From contig JAZSKY010000054.1 of assembly GCA_045535095.1 (NCBI GenBank), positions 4,592 to 68,591 on the forward strand: a stretch of DNA of 64,000 bases. Reading direction: 5' to 3'. The notes under the pieces are model-generated. The model saw nothing but the letters and a program-made list of their open reading frames with translations. It ran no database searches and had not been told where the DNA came from. The stretch comes from SIG672 sp045535095 (GTDB taxonomy: Bacteria; Bacillota; Clostridia; Oscillospirales; CAG-272). Shown one piece after another: positions 7,062 through 16,644 of the stretch. Position 1 is the stretch's first letter. The number at the start of each line of letters is the position of its first letter. The position numbers and the translations under genes are program-made.

Positions 7062-8108
7062 ATGGCAGAAAAATTCGAATGGCTCTCTCTCACGTCCGAA
7101 GAGTTGAAAGAAAAGCTAAAGGAGCTTGGCGAAGTACCATTCAGAGCGTCCCAGCTCTCAAAGTGGTTTTGCCTTGGCGCGAGCGCCGACGAGATGACGA
7201 ACATTCCAAAGGCGCTGAAGGAAAAGCTTTGCGACGAGAATATCGGAATACTCTACTATCCGAAGGTCGCACGAAAGCAGGTCTCGTCTGTTGACGGAAC
7301 GGTCAAATATCTCTTCGAGATGAAGGACGGACAGCTTATCGAGAGCGTAGTTATGAAATACGAGCATGGGAACACGATCTGCGTTTCAACGCAGGCAGGT
7401 TGCCGTATGGGATGTAAATTCTGCGCTTCAACTCTCGGCGGCAAGGTACGCGACCTTTCTGCAGGCGAGATACTCGGTCAGATAATCTCGGCGCAGAGAG
7501 ATTTCGGAGAAAGGATCTCGGGTGTCGTTATGATGGGCATCGGAGAGCCGCTTGACAACTACGATAACGTTATCAAATTCCTTGAAATAGTGGGGAGCGA
7601 GTCCTCGCTCAACATCGGATACAGACACATTTCCCTTTCGACCTGCGGACTCGTTGACAAAATATACCGCCTTGCAGATGAAAGCTATCCGATCACTCTG
7701 TCGATCTCGCTTCACGCGTCGTGTGACGCCGACAGAGACCGCATAATGCCGGTAAACGCAAAGTGGAATATTGATTCCCTTTTAAAAGCGTGCCGCGACT
7801 ATTTCGACAAAACGAAAAGACGAATTTCGTTTGAATACACGCTTATATCGGGCGAAAACGATTCAATAAAGCAGGCAGACGAGCTTGCCGGACTTATCAA
7901 GAGATACTTCGGATCACGTCCCGTACACATAAACCTTATTCCCTTAAATCACGTGGACGAGCGTGACTTCCGCGCAGGAAGCAAGGGAGAGGTCAAGGCT
8001 TTCTGCGACAGACTGAACGCACTTCACGTCAACGCGACCGTACGCCGAAGGCTTGGTCCCGATATAGACGCATCGTGCGGACAGCTTCGCCGCAAAGCAA
8101 TCAATTAA
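7062..8108 (+). CDS. rlmN: Dual-specificity 23S rRNA/tRNA adenine-C2 methyltransferase RlmN
   Basis: A 348-residue radical SAM methyltransferase that methylates C2 of A2503 in 23S rRNA and A37 in some tRNAs. The 4Fe-4S/SAM motif CxxxCxxC is at Cys114, Cys118 and Cys121, and the C-terminal cysteine that carries the methyl group in catalysis is Cys339 (DIDASCGQLRRK). The GIGEPLDNYDNV segment is the usual SAM-binding GxGEPL. Length is normal. It starts a plus-strand cluster with PP2C and PASTA kinase genes, a conserved Firmicute order (rlmN-prpC-prkC). Confidence 0.97.
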   Translation: MAEKFEWLSLTSEELKEKLKELGEVPFRASQLSKWFCLGASADEMTNIPKALKEKLCDENIGILYYPKVARKQVSSVDGTVKYLFEMKDGQLIESVVMKYEHGNTICVSTQAGCRMGCKFCASTLGGKVRDLSAGEILGQIISAQRDFGERISGVVMMGIGEPLDNYDNVIKFLEIVGSESSLNIGYRHISLSTCGLVDKIYRLADESYPITLSISLHASCDADRDRIMPVNAKWNIDSLLKACRDYFDKTKRRISFEYTLISGENDSIKQADELAGLIKRYFGSRPVHINLIPLNHVDERDFRAGSKGEVKAFCDRLNALHVNATVRRRLGPDIDASCGQLRRKAIN

Positions 8109-8147
8109 CAGGCATTTCAGAATTTTATTTACTTAACAGAGCAAACT

Positions 8148-8930
8148 ATGAAAGAATCGGGTGATATTTTGTTTTTCTACGGAGAAAGCGATATAGGAAA
8201 CGTAAGACATGAAAATCAGGACTGCTTCAGCCTTACCGAAATAGGCGAGGACTGTTTTTTAGCGGTCGTGCTTGACGGTATGGGAGGACTCTCCTCGGGC
8301 TCGCACGCATCATCTCTTGCGAGCGACACGTTCATAAAATACGTTGTCAAAAATCTTGAGAAATACAAAAAGAGTACGGGAAAGGTTTCCCTCCACGACG
8401 ACGCGGTCGTCAGAAACATTCTCTGCGAGGGAGTTTCGAGAGCAAATCACGCTCTTTATATGGAGTCGATAACCCTTCAGAGCAGCGCGGGAATGGGCAC
8501 TACCCTTGTCGCAATACTCGTTATCGGAAAGAAGGCTTATATCTGCCACGTCGGAGACAGCAGAGCTTACGCTACCGTATCGGGAAAGCTCGTCCGTCTC
8601 ACGAGAGACCATTCGCTCGTTCAGTATCTTGTGGATACAGACCAGATAAGCGAGGCGGAGGCGGCAAGACATCCGCAGAAAAACGTGCTTATAAAGGCTA
8701 TCGGCACAGAGGAGAGCGTTACTCCCGATATATCGGTCATGACGTTCTCGAAGGCGAAAAACTATCTTCTCTGCTCTGACGGACTCACCCTCCACGTGAG
8801 CGACGAGGAAATAGAATCGGCGCTTCTGTCCGAAAGCGATACGCAGGACAAGGTGAAAGAGCTTCTCTCACTTGCAAGGATAAGAGGCGAAAGGGACAAC
8901 ACTACCCTGCTTGTAATATCCGTACAGTGA
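8148..8930 (+). CDS. prpC: PP2C-family Ser/Thr phosphatase (PrpC/Stp)
   Basis: A 260-residue metal-dependent phosphatase that reverses phosphorylation by the adjacent PASTA kinase. Metal ligands are in SDIGNVRHENQD near the start, VLDGMGG (Asp43), HVGDSRAY and CSDGL, and the late RDN (GERDNTTLLVI). The ATG at 8148 has only a weak ribosome binding site; a TTG at 8168 preceded by GGGTGA would remove seven residues and is also credible. The stop codon lies inside a small TGACG/CGTCA hairpin (8928-8946). The kinase follows 44 bases later. Confidence 0.93.
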   Translation: MKESGDILFFYGESDIGNVRHENQDCFSLTEIGEDCFLAVVLDGMGGLSSGSHASSLASDTFIKYVVKNLEKYKKSTGKVSLHDDAVVRNILCEGVSRANHALYMESITLQSSAGMGTTLVAILVIGKKAYICHVGDSRAYATVSGKLVRLTRDHSLVQYLVDTDQISEAEAARHPQKNVLIKAIGTEESVTPDISVMTFSKAKNYLLCSDGLTLHVSDEEIESALLSESDTQDKVKELLSLARIRGERDNTTLLVISVQ

Positions 8931-8974
8931 CGTTTTTATACGTCAAACAACTTTTTTGAAAGGAAAACCCTGAA

Positions 8975-11167
8975 ATGACGCAGTTTGATAAATACATCGG
9001 CACCGTCGTTAATGAAAGATATGAGATAAAAGAGCTTCTCGGCGTTGGCGGAATGGCTGTTGTTTTTCTCGCCTACGATAGAGCAGAGGGCTATGACGTA
9101 GCTCTCAAAATGCTCAAGGAGGAGGTCGCCTCGGACGAGGGCGCGCTCAACTGCTTTGAAAGCGAATCGCGCGCGATCTCTATGCTTTCGCATATAAATA
9201 TCCGTCAGATCTACGATATTTCCACGTCGGGCGAATACAAGTATCTCACTATGGAATATCTTGACGGACCTACTCTTAAAAGCTACGTTAAGGAAAACGG
9301 CGGTATATCGCAGAGCGAGGCGGTCGATTTCGTGCTTCAGATCCTTGAGGCGCTCGATCATACTCACTCGAAGGGTATCGTCCACAGAGATATAAAGCCG
9401 CAGAACGTTATCGTCACGTCGGACAAGGTTATCAAGATAACCGACTTCGGAATAGCACAGCGCTACGACCCAAGAAAGAACACGAGCGAGGAAAAGGGCG
9501 TAGGAACGGTATATTATATCAGCCCCGAGCAGGCGAGCGGCAAGAATATAGACGCGCGAAGCGACATATATTCGCTCGGAGTAATGCTCTACGAGATGGT
9601 TTGCGGAAGGCTCCCCTTCGTTGCGGACGATCCCAACGAGGTTGCCTATATGCAGGTGGCAGTCGAGCCCGAAAAGCCGTCCTCGATAACCGACGTTCCC
9701 GTCGGACTTGAGCAGATAATAATGAAGGCTCTTGCGAAAAACCCCGACGAGCGCTTCAGCGATGCAGGACAGATGCTCGCGGCAGTAAAGAAATACAGAG
9801 AGTCGCCCGACGCGGTATTCGATCTCGTTTCTGTTCCTGCCGACAGCAGATTCTATTCGAGAGCAAAAAAGAGAAATCTTGACGATATAGACCGCTTCTT
9901 AGGCGCACAGGGCGAGGAGACGGGAGCATTCACCGTAATTCCTTCCGCTAAAAAGGAAAAGAAAAAATTTGATTTTATCGCATTTATAAATCGCATTTCA
10001 AAAAGACCCGAGGTCAAGGTCGAAACTGTAAGAAAGCGCACTCCCGTATCCTTTGTTTCGATAATTTTAGGAGCGCTTCTTGCCTGCATTATCGTTGCGG
10101 TAATGACCGTTTCGTACGTTTACAACAACTATATCACCGAGTCGCTCTCGTCAAACGATGCACAGATACTCGTTATCGACGATTTCGTAAACAGAGAGTA
10201 CACCGAGGAGCTGATAACGAACATGGAAAGCCTCGGATATTCTGTTGAAATAGTTATGCAGCCGAGCACAGACCACGTTATAAACACGATAATCAAGCAG
10301 AGCATCGAGGCGGGCTCAAAGAGACCTATTATCCTCGGAGTAAAGCATTGTAGCATCACTCTGTACGTCAGCAGCGGCGAGGATATGGTAACGCTCGACA
10401 ACTACGTCGGTCAGAATTACCGCGACGTAAAGATCAAGCTTGACGAGATCGGCTTTCCTTATACAGCAGTTTACGAAAACGATCCGTCCGTCCCGGCAGG
10501 AAATATTATCAACACCTTTCCCGGCGCAGGATCTTATATTACGTCCGACACACGCATCACGATATACGTCAGCCTCGGTCAGGACGTGACCTACGTCACT
10601 ATGCCCGACATCAGAGGCAAGAGCGCGTCTGACGTGAGAAGTGTTCTGAACAGTAGCGGTCTTTACCTTGCAGACGTTTCGTACGAGTATTCGGATACCG
10701 TTCCCGCAGGTCAGATAATCAGTCAGTTCCCCTACTACGGAGCGGCAGTTCCCAAATACGTCACCGACGTTTCGGTAGTCGTGAGTATGGGCATTGATCC
10801 GTCCACGATACCGAGTCCTGATCCCGAGCCTGAGCCGACCCCCGACGATCCGAATACCGATCCCGAAAATCCCGAAATCAACCCCGACGATCCGAACACC
10901 GATCCCGAAAATCCCGAGGTAAACCCTGAAAATCCCGAGAACCCCGAGGTAAATCCTGAAAACCCCGAAAACCCCGAGGTAAACCCTGAAAATCCGGAAA
11001 ATCCCGAGGTAAACCCTGAAAATCCCGAGAACCCCGAGGTAAACCCTGAAAACCCGGAAAATCCCGAGATAAATCCCGAAAATCCGGGAACAGAGCCTGA
11101 AATTCCGGGCGGAGAAGGCGACGACAATACGGACGATCCAAACGATACTCCCATAATTACGGCATAA
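8975..11167 (+). CDS. prkC: PASTA-domain Ser/Thr protein kinase (PrkC/PknB family) with PEN-repeat tail
   Basis: A 730-residue membrane kinase that senses muropeptides or lipid II and controls cell wall growth and germination. The kinase domain covers residues 17-275: glycine loop GVGGMAVV 23-30, Lys45, HRDIKPQN 137-144, DFG 157-159. A juxtamembrane segment is followed by a transmembrane helix at about 358-381. Outside the cell are one degenerate and two clear PASTA repeats (about 397-468, 469-534, 540-606). The last 120 residues are an unusual Pro/Glu/Asn tail built of ten-residue repeats. It pairs with the upstream PP2C phosphatase. Confidence 0.95.
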   Translation: MTQFDKYIGTVVNERYEIKELLGVGGMAVVFLAYDRAEGYDVALKMLKEEVASDEGALNCFESESRAISMLSHINIRQIYDISTSGEYKYLTMEYLDGPTLKSYVKENGGISQSEAVDFVLQILEALDHTHSKGIVHRDIKPQNVIVTSDKVIKITDFGIAQRYDPRKNTSEEKGVGTVYYISPEQASGKNIDARSDIYSLGVMLYEMVCGRLPFVADDPNEVAYMQVAVEPEKPSSITDVPVGLEQIIMKALAKNPDERFSDAGQMLAAVKKYRESPDAVFDLVSVPADSRFYSRAKKRNLDDIDRFLGAQGEETGAFTVIPSAKKEKKKFDFIAFINRISKRPEVKVETVRKRTPVSFVSIILGALLACIIVAVMTVSYVYNNYITESLSSNDAQILVIDDFVNREYTEELITNMESLGYSVEIVMQPSTDHVINTIIKQSIEAGSKRPIILGVKHCSITLYVSSGEDMVTLDNYVGQNYRDVKIKLDEIGFPYTAVYENDPSVPAGNIINTFPGAGSYITSDTRITIYVSLGQDVTYVTMPDIRGKSASDVRSVLNSSGLYLADVSYEYSDTVPAGQIISQFPYYGAAVPKYVTDVSVVVSMGIDPSTIPSPDPEPEPTPDDPNTDPENPEINPDDPNTDPENPEVNPENPENPEVNPENPENPEVNPENPENPEVNPENPENPEVNPENPENPEINPENPGTEPEIPGGEGDDNTDDPNDTPIITA
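10865..11104 (+). repeat. 30-bp tandem repeats encoding the kinase PEN tail
   Basis: In-frame repeats encode NPENPENPEV about five times (core near 10913-11074), flanked by looser DPNTDPENPE copies. Copies differ at synonymous third positions (CCC/CCT/CCG, GAA/GAG), so the amino acid pattern is kept while DNA has drifted, which suggests selection on the peptide. It is not a CRISPR array. Confidence 0.85.
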
Positions 11168-11194
11168 ATAATACTAAACAGGATTTTTCTATAA

Positions 11195-13003
11195 ATGAAC
11201 GAAAAGCAAAGAAAAACACGAAATTTCTCTATAATTGCCCATATCGACCACGGAAAATCGACTCTCGCAGACAGACTGCTTGAGGCAACCCGCGCGGTTT
11301 CCGAGCGCGAGATGGAGTCGCGTCTCCTTGACAATATGGAGCTTGAGCGCGAGCGCGGAATAACGATCAAGGCGCGCGCCGTCAAGCTGAATTACACCGC
11401 TTCTGACGGAGAGACCTACGATCTCAACCTCATCGACACCCCCGGTCACGTTGACTTTAACTACGAGGTGTCGAGATCGCTCAACGCGTGTGAGGGCGCT
11501 CTGCTCGTCATTGATGCAACGCAGGGTATCGAGGCACAGACTCTTGCAAACGCCTATCTTGCAGACGAAAACGGACTTGAGATAGTCCCCGTTATAAACA
11601 AGATAGACCTTCCCTCGGCAGACGTTCCGAGAGTGAGAAACGAGATCGAGGACATAATCGGTATTCCCGCCGACGAAGCGCCTGCGGTTTCGGCAAAGAC
11701 GGGCGAGAATATTATCGAGGTGCTTGAGGCGGTAGTTAAGAACGTTCCTGCCCCCAAGGGCGATTCGGGCGCTCCCCTTTCCTGCCTTATTTTCGACTCG
11801 TATTACGACTCCTATCTCGGCGTCGTGGTTTATATAAGAGTTATGGACGGAACACTCCGTAGCGGAGACAAGATAAAAATGATGCACACAGGCGCACAGT
11901 TTGACGTTGTTGACGTCGGCACGCTGACTCCCTTCGGTCTCAAAAAAGAGGACTCGCTTGAGGCAGGTCAGGTCGGATATTTCACCGCGAGCATCAAAAA
12001 CGTTTCGGACACCCGAGTCGGTGATACCGTAACTCACATTGAAAACGGAGCAGACAAGCCGCTTGACGGCTTTAAGCAGGCGCTTCCGATGGTATTTTCG
12101 GGTATCTATCCTGCGGACGGCTCAAAGTACGGCGATCTCCGCGACGCGCTTGAAAAGCTCAAGCTCAACGATGCCGCGCTCAGCTACGAGCCTGAGACGT
12201 CAGCCGCGCTCGGCTTCGGCTTCAGATGCGGATTCCTCGGACTCCTTCACATGGAGATCATTGAAGAGAGAATCGAGAGAGAATTTAATCTTGACATAAT
12301 CACCACCGCGCCGAGCGTTATATACAGGATCACAAAGCGCGGCGGCGAGGTGCTTTACATCGACAACCCCTCGAACTATCCCTCGGCGGACGAGATCGAG
12401 ATCGCCGAAGAGCCTGTCATCAAGGCGAGCATCATTACGCCCACCGAATACGTCGGTGCGATAATGGATCTCTGTCAGGACAGACGAGGCACGTTCAAGG
12501 ATATGAAATACCTTGACGACAAGCGCGCAGAGCTTTTCTACGAGCTTCCGCTCAACGAGGTCATCTACGATTTCTTTGATGCGCTCAAGAGCCGCAGCAA
12601 GGGATATGCGTCGCTTGACTACGAAATGGACGGATACCGTCAGAGCAAGCTCGTCAAGCTCGATATACTTCTTAACGGAGACGTTGTGGACGCGCTTTCC
12701 TTTATCGTACACGACTCGAAGGCGTACACACGCGGAAGAAAGATTGCCGAAAAGCTCAAGGAAAACATTCCGCGCCACCTTTTCGAGATACCGATTCAGG
12801 CGGCTATCGGCGGCAGAATCATCGCGCGTGAGACTGTAAAAGCGCTCCGCAAGGACGTTCTTGCAAAGTGCTACGGCGGTGACATCACACGTAAAAAGAA
12901 GCTTCTTGAAAAGCAGAAAGAGGGCAAGAAGAAGATGCGTATGCTCGGTAGCGTAGAGGTTACGCCCGAGGCATTTATGGCGGTTCTTAAGCTCGACGAA
13001 TAA
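11195..13003 (+). CDS. lepA: Elongation factor 4 (LepA)
   Basis: A 602-residue translational GTPase that acts on ribosomes in assembly or back-translocation. The G1 motif AHIDHGKST is at residues 15-23, followed by RERGITIK (switch I), DTPGHVDF and NKIDLP. The family-specific C-terminal domain ends KKMRMLGSVEVTPEAFMAVL. Length is typical. It starts 27 bases after the kinase gene and is followed by hemW, the usual Firmicute order. Confidence 0.98.
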   Translation: MNEKQRKTRNFSIIAHIDHGKSTLADRLLEATRAVSEREMESRLLDNMELERERGITIKARAVKLNYTASDGETYDLNLIDTPGHVDFNYEVSRSLNACEGALLVIDATQGIEAQTLANAYLADENGLEIVPVINKIDLPSADVPRVRNEIEDIIGIPADEAPAVSAKTGENIIEVLEAVVKNVPAPKGDSGAPLSCLIFDSYYDSYLGVVVYIRVMDGTLRSGDKIKMMHTGAQFDVVDVGTLTPFGLKKEDSLEAGQVGYFTASIKNVSDTRVGDTVTHIENGADKPLDGFKQALPMVFSGIYPADGSKYGDLRDALEKLKLNDAALSYEPETSAALGFGFRCGFLGLLHMEIIEERIEREFNLDIITTAPSVIYRITKRGGEVLYIDNPSNYPSADEIEIAEEPVIKASIITPTEYVGAIMDLCQDRRGTFKDMKYLDDKRAELFYELPLNEVIYDFFDALKSRSKGYASLDYEMDGYRQSKLVKLDILLNGDVVDALSFIVHDSKAYTRGRKIAEKLKENIPRHLFEIPIQAAIGGRIIARETVKALRKDVLAKCYGGDITRKKKLLEKQKEGKKKMRMLGSVEVTPEAFMAVLKLDE

Positions 13004-13007
13004 AAAA

Positions 13008-13035
13008 TCAGGGAACTTTCCGCAAAGTTCCCTGA
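13008..13035 (+). terminator. Perfect 12-bp hairpin between lepA and hemW
   Basis: TCAGGGAACTTT pairs with AAAGTTCCCTGA around a CCGC loop. On the plus strand it is followed by AATCATAT, not a T run, so termination may be partial; the hairpin ends 8 bases before the hemW ribosome binding site. On the minus strand it is followed by TTTTTT. Confidence 0.55.
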
Positions 13036-13059
13036 AATCATATAAGGAGGTGCCGCTTT

Positions 13060-14181
13060 GTGAAGGATCGCGGACTTTATATACATATTCCCTTTTGCGC
13101 GTCAAAATGCGCCTACTGCGACTTTTACTCGCTCCCATCGGGCGAGCTTCACAAAAGATACGTGGACGCTCTTTGCGACAGCGCGCGTCTATCCGGCGAG
13201 CGCTTTTCAGACACCGAGTTTTCCACCGTATATATCGGCGGCGGCACTCCGAGTATTCTCTCCCCCGAGCTTCTATCCGACCTTTTTAAATCAATAAGAG
13301 ATAATTTTTCTCTGTCAAGTGACGCAGAAATCACGCTCGAGGCAAATCCTGCAACGCTTGACGAAAAAAAGCTTTCCGCTATACTTGGCGGCGGCGTAAA
13401 CCGTCTCAGCTTCGGTTGTCAGAGCGCAAACGAAAACGAGCTGAAAATGCTCTCGCGACTACACACCTTCGAAGAATTTACAGAGACCTTCAAGATGGCA
13501 AGAGCCTATGGCGTTAAGAACGTCAGCGTTGATCTTATGTACGGAATTCCCCTTCAGACTACAAGGTCGCTCAAAAGCTCTATTGAGAGTGTCGCTTCCC
13601 TCTCGCCCGATCACATATCGCTTTACGGACTGCGCGTTGAGCCGAACACTCCGTTCGGAAGGGCGAAAAATCTTCCCCTGCCGAGTGATGACGAGCAGTG
13701 CGAAATGTATCTTAATGCGGCAGAGATGCTTGCAAGTCTCGGGTATAACAGATATGAGATCAGCAATTTTGCAAAAGATGGCAAACTCTCGCGCCACAAT
13801 TTGCGATACTGGAAGCGCGGTGAATATCTCGGACTCGGCGCGGCGGCACACTCCTATATTGAAGGTGTGCGCTACGCATACGAGCGAGACGCTCTCTCTT
13901 ATATAGAGTCTCTCGAGAGCGGCAAGATGCCAGATGCTTGCGAGAGCGAAGCTCTCAGCGCAGGCGATCTTATCTGCGAGGCGATAATGCTCTCTTTAAG
14001 GCTCGAAGAAGGTCTTGACCTTGAAGAATTTGAAAAGGAATTCGGCAAGGAGGAAAGAGACTCTCTCGAAAAGAGGGTACGCCCGTACGTGGGTAAATTT
14101 ATGACACTTGACAGTGGCAGACTCAAATTCACAAGCGAGGGATTCCTCGTTTCAAACACTATTCTTTCAGAAATAATATAA
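13060..14181 (+). CDS. hemW: HemW, coproporphyrinogen III oxidase-like radical SAM protein
   Basis: A 373-residue radical SAM protein. The cluster motif CxxxCxxC is at Cys13, Cys17 and Cys20 in IPFCASKCAYCDF. The CxxxCxxC followed by DF, and IGGGTPSIL, are typical of HemW, a heme chaperone related to HemN but lacking its oxidase activity. The start is GTG at 13060, with AAGGAGG 9 bases upstream. It follows lepA, as in many Firmicutes, where the real role is likely heme insertion rather than porphyrin synthesis. Confidence 0.92.
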   Translation: MKDRGLYIHIPFCASKCAYCDFYSLPSGELHKRYVDALCDSARLSGERFSDTEFSTVYIGGGTPSILSPELLSDLFKSIRDNFSLSSDAEITLEANPATLDEKKLSAILGGGVNRLSFGCQSANENELKMLSRLHTFEEFTETFKMARAYGVKNVSVDLMYGIPLQTTRSLKSSIESVASLSPDHISLYGLRVEPNTPFGRAKNLPLPSDDEQCEMYLNAAEMLASLGYNRYEISNFAKDGKLSRHNLRYWKRGEYLGLGAAAHSYIEGVRYAYERDALSYIESLESGKMPDACESEALSAGDLICEAIMLSLRLEEGLDLEEFEKEFGKEERDSLEKRVRPYVGKFMTLDSGRLKFTSEGFLVSNTILSEII

Positions 14182-14208
14182 AACGCTTTGGAAAAATCCA
14201 AAGCGTTT
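14181..14208. terminator. Bidirectional terminator between hemW and the WG-repeat gene
   Basis: A perfect 11-bp stem (AAACGCTTTGG/CCAAAGCGTTT) with an AAAAAT loop followed by TTTCTTTT on the plus side. It begins at the last base of the hemW stop codon and serves both converging genes. Confidence 0.92.
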
Positions 14209-14214
14209 TTTCTT

Positions 14215-15291
14215 TTAATAGCTTGTAACTCCGTTTATGCCCTCGTAAAGGCAAGGAAGTATCTCGTTACCGCTTTTATCGATAACGCCGAATTTGGAGT
14301 CCTTTATTACGATAACGTATCCGTCCGACGAGAAGTCAAAGCCTGCCGCCTGCTCCGAATAGAGAAGCTCGTATTTAGGCTCAATGACGTAAGCGCCGCT
14401 CTTGTCGATATATCCGACCTTGTTTGATTCAAATGCAAGTGCGAGTCCGTTACTGAACGATCCGACGTAGGTGTATTTACATTCTATCGCGATATTTCCG
14501 CTCTTATCTATAAATCCGAAAAGATTGTTTTCGTTTGCAAAACGGGAAAGTCCCTCATAGAAATCGTCAGAGCTGTATTCCGAGGACGCAAACATAATCG
14601 CGCCCTTTGTGTCAATATAGCAAAGGCTTTCCTGAATTACTACTCTTGCAATTCCGCCAACGAAAATTCCTGCCTCCTCATAAACGAAATCGAGCGCGGT
14701 CTTTCCTTTTTTATTTATATATCCGTAATGACCGTCAGACGATTCCTTCACGCAGGCAAGCCCGTCTCTGAAGGGGGATGCGGCAACGTACTTTGCGTCG
14801 ATCACCACCCTGCCCTTTTTGTTTATATATCCGTAGTTTCCGCCCTCCTCGTGCTGAATGCAGGCAAGTCCCTCGGAGAAATCCGCGCCGTAATTAAACT
14901 CAGAATCGGTGATGAATTCGCCATTTTTGTCGATATATCTGTACTTATCGTTTACTACAACGCAGGCGATATCCTCAACAAAGGCGCTGGCATCGTCAAA
15001 GGCAAAGTCGATAACGACCTCTCCGTCTGAATTGATGAAGCCGTATTTTTCACCGACTGCAACGGCGGCAAGTCCGCACGAAAAGACGTGTGCATCATCG
15101 TAAACGGCCTTTATCTGAAGTCTGCCATCCTTGTCGGCATATCCCCATTTTCCGTCGAGCTTGACCGAAACGAGTCCCTCGCCGAAGAGGACGTTTGCGC
15201 CCGATTCGTCACTGCTCGAGCAAGCGCTCATAAAGGGAATGCAAACGGCAAGCGCGAGAATAAAGCAAATTATTTTTTTGAAATTAAGCAT
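14215..15291 (-). CDS. WG-repeat lipoprotein
   Basis: A 358-residue exported lipoprotein. Residues 1-24 are a signal peptide with lipobox MSAC (Cys24). The rest is a series of about nine WG (KWG) repeats of some 30-40 residues, each carrying a WGY, YGFIN, YRYID, YGYINKKG or similar core followed by acidic and small residues (GLAAVAV, GLACIQ, GLACVKE). WG repeats likely form a surface beta-propeller-like scaffold; no ligand is known. It is the last gene of the murI direction and faces the hemW terminator. Confidence 0.88.
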   Translation of the reverse strand: MLNFKKIICFILALAVCIPFMSACSSSDESGANVLFGEGLVSVKLDGKWGYADKDGRLQIKAVYDDAHVFSCGLAAVAVGEKYGFINSDGEVVIDFAFDDASAFVEDIACVVVNDKYRYIDKNGEFITDSEFNYGADFSEGLACIQHEEGGNYGYINKKGRVVIDAKYVAASPFRDGLACVKESSDGHYGYINKKGKTALDFVYEEAGIFVGGIARVVIQESLCYIDTKGAIMFASSEYSSDDFYEGLSRFANENNLFGFIDKSGNIAIECKYTYVGSFSNGLALAFESNKVGYIDKSGAYVIEPKYELLYSEQAAGFDFSSDGYVIVIKDSKFGVIDKSGNEILPCLYEGINGVTSY

Positions 15292-15305
15292 TGCAAGGTT
15301 TCCTT

Positions 15306-15833
15306 TTAGTTCACTTTTATAACGTAATTTTCCTTACGCGGACGCACCGCAGGCATATCGCCCTCTCTGTATCCGAGCACGCAGTTGCCAACACCGACAT
15401 AGTTTTCAGAAAGTCCCCACTCGCGCATAAGAGCCTTTCCCTCCTCCGAGGAAAACATCTCTCTTGCTCTGTGTATCCAGCACGATCCGACCCCGATAGC
15501 GTGCGCGGCGTTCATAAGATTGCCCATAACGAGGCAGGCATCCTCAAAGCCTGTGCTGACGCTCATATCGGCAAAAACAACGACTACGCAGGGCGCACTG
15601 TAAAAGGGATCGGACTCGGAGCCGAGAATTTCCGCGTTCATTTTCGAGAGCTTTTTGACTGTATCTCTGTCGCGGATAGCTACCATCACGGGCGACTGTC
15701 TGTTTCTGCCCGTAGGCGCGTACTTGCCTGACTCTAAAATAGTGTCAAGCTCCTCGTCGCTTATCTGCTTATCTATATACTTTTTGATGCTTCTACGACT
15801 CTGCAGTGAGTCAATTACGCTGTTTTTTATCAT
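15306..15833 (-). CDS. Nitroreductase family FMN protein
   Basis: A 175-residue NAD(P)H-dependent nitroreductase-fold protein. It begins with the FMN-binding RRSIKKY segment (residues 12-18), has the APTGRNRQSP loop, and the central helix GNLMNAAHAIGVGSCWI. Such enzymes reduce nitro groups, quinones or flavins; substrate unknown. The ATG at 15833 follows a TGGAG site by 4 bases; an earlier ATG at 15875 would overlap murI and lacks support. It lies 13 bases after murI in the same direction. Confidence 0.88.
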   Translation of the reverse strand: MIKNSVIDSLQSRRSIKKYIDKQISDEELDTILESGKYAPTGRNRQSPVMVAIRDRDTVKKLSKMNAEILGSESDPFYSAPCVVVVFADMSVSTGFEDACLVMGNLMNAAHAIGVGSCWIHRAREMFSSEEGKALMREWGLSENYVGVGNCVLGYREGDMPAVRPRKENYVIKVN

Positions 15834-15846
15834 TTTTTCTCCAAAA

Positions 15847-16623
15847 TCAAAGAAATTTTCTCGCGCGCGAGTCAAAGGACTCGTCCAGCGCGCTATTTAT
15901 GATCTTTATTTCTCCTATCTCCGAGGAGTCTGACAAAAGGTTTTCCTCGAGGAGTCTGCGCTTTGTCTGAACGGCTGTGCCGAGTCCTCCGTCGAAGATC
16001 CTTGCGTCCTCAAAAAACTCGGAAATGATGCCCTCTACAAGCGGATAGTGAGTGCAACCGAGAACGATAGAGTCAACCCTTTTATCCTTGACAGAGGAGA
16101 AAAGATCGCAAAGAAGCGCTCTTATCTCACCGTCCGGTGCGCCCGACTCGATCTTTGAGGCAAGTCCCTCGCAGGGGAGCGGTATGATCTCGGCATTCGG
16201 ATTATATTTTGCCGCAAGCGCGGTGAATTTTTCCTGCGAAAGGGTGAGCGGTGTTGCCATAACGAGCACCGAGGGATTTTCCCTGCCACTGCAATTCACT
16301 GCAGGCTTTACCGCAGGCTCAATGCCGATTATCGGCATAGACGAAAATATCTCCCTGCACCTCGACGCCGCCGCGCCCGTCGCCGTATTACACGCGATAA
16401 CTACCGCCTTTACCGAATACTTTTCAGTAAGCATTTCGATATTTTTGACAGTCAGATCGCGTATTTCGTCTGTCGTTTTTGATCCGTACGGAGCGTTTTT
16501 CGTGTCTCCGAAATACACGAAATCCTCGGAGGGCATCTCGCGTACCAGATGACGAAGCACGCTCACTCCGCCAAGACCTGAGTCAATGACCGCTATCGGT
16601 CTTTTCTCTTTTTTGCTGCTCAC
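15847..16623 (-). CDS. murI: Glutamate racemase MurI
   Basis: A 258-residue cofactor-independent racemase that supplies D-glutamate for peptidoglycan. The motif DSGLGG is at residues 14-19 and the two catalytic cysteines are Cys78 (ACNTAT) and Cys190 (GCTHYP). FGDTKNAPYG is the substrate-binding loop. The start is GTG at 16623 with CAGGACGG upstream. It follows a GH43-like gene by only 21 bases, so may be co-transcribed with it. Confidence 0.95.
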   Translation of the reverse strand: MSSKKEKRPIAVIDSGLGGVSVLRHLVREMPSEDFVYFGDTKNAPYGSKTTDEIRDLTVKNIEMLTEKYSVKAVVIACNTATGAAASRCREIFSSMPIIGIEPAVKPAVNCSGRENPSVLVMATPLTLSQEKFTALAAKYNPNAEIIPLPCEGLASKIESGAPDGEIRALLCDLFSSVKDKRVDSIVLGCTHYPLVEGIISEFFEDARIFDGGLGTAVQTKRRLLEENLLSDSSEIGEIKIINSALDESFDSRARKFL

Positions 16624-16644
16624 AATATTTACCGTCCTGTAAAT

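Noticed and set aside
10865..11104. Possible CRISPR-like array
   Set aside because: The 30-bp units have no spacers and are in frame with the kinase gene; they code for a peptide repeat.
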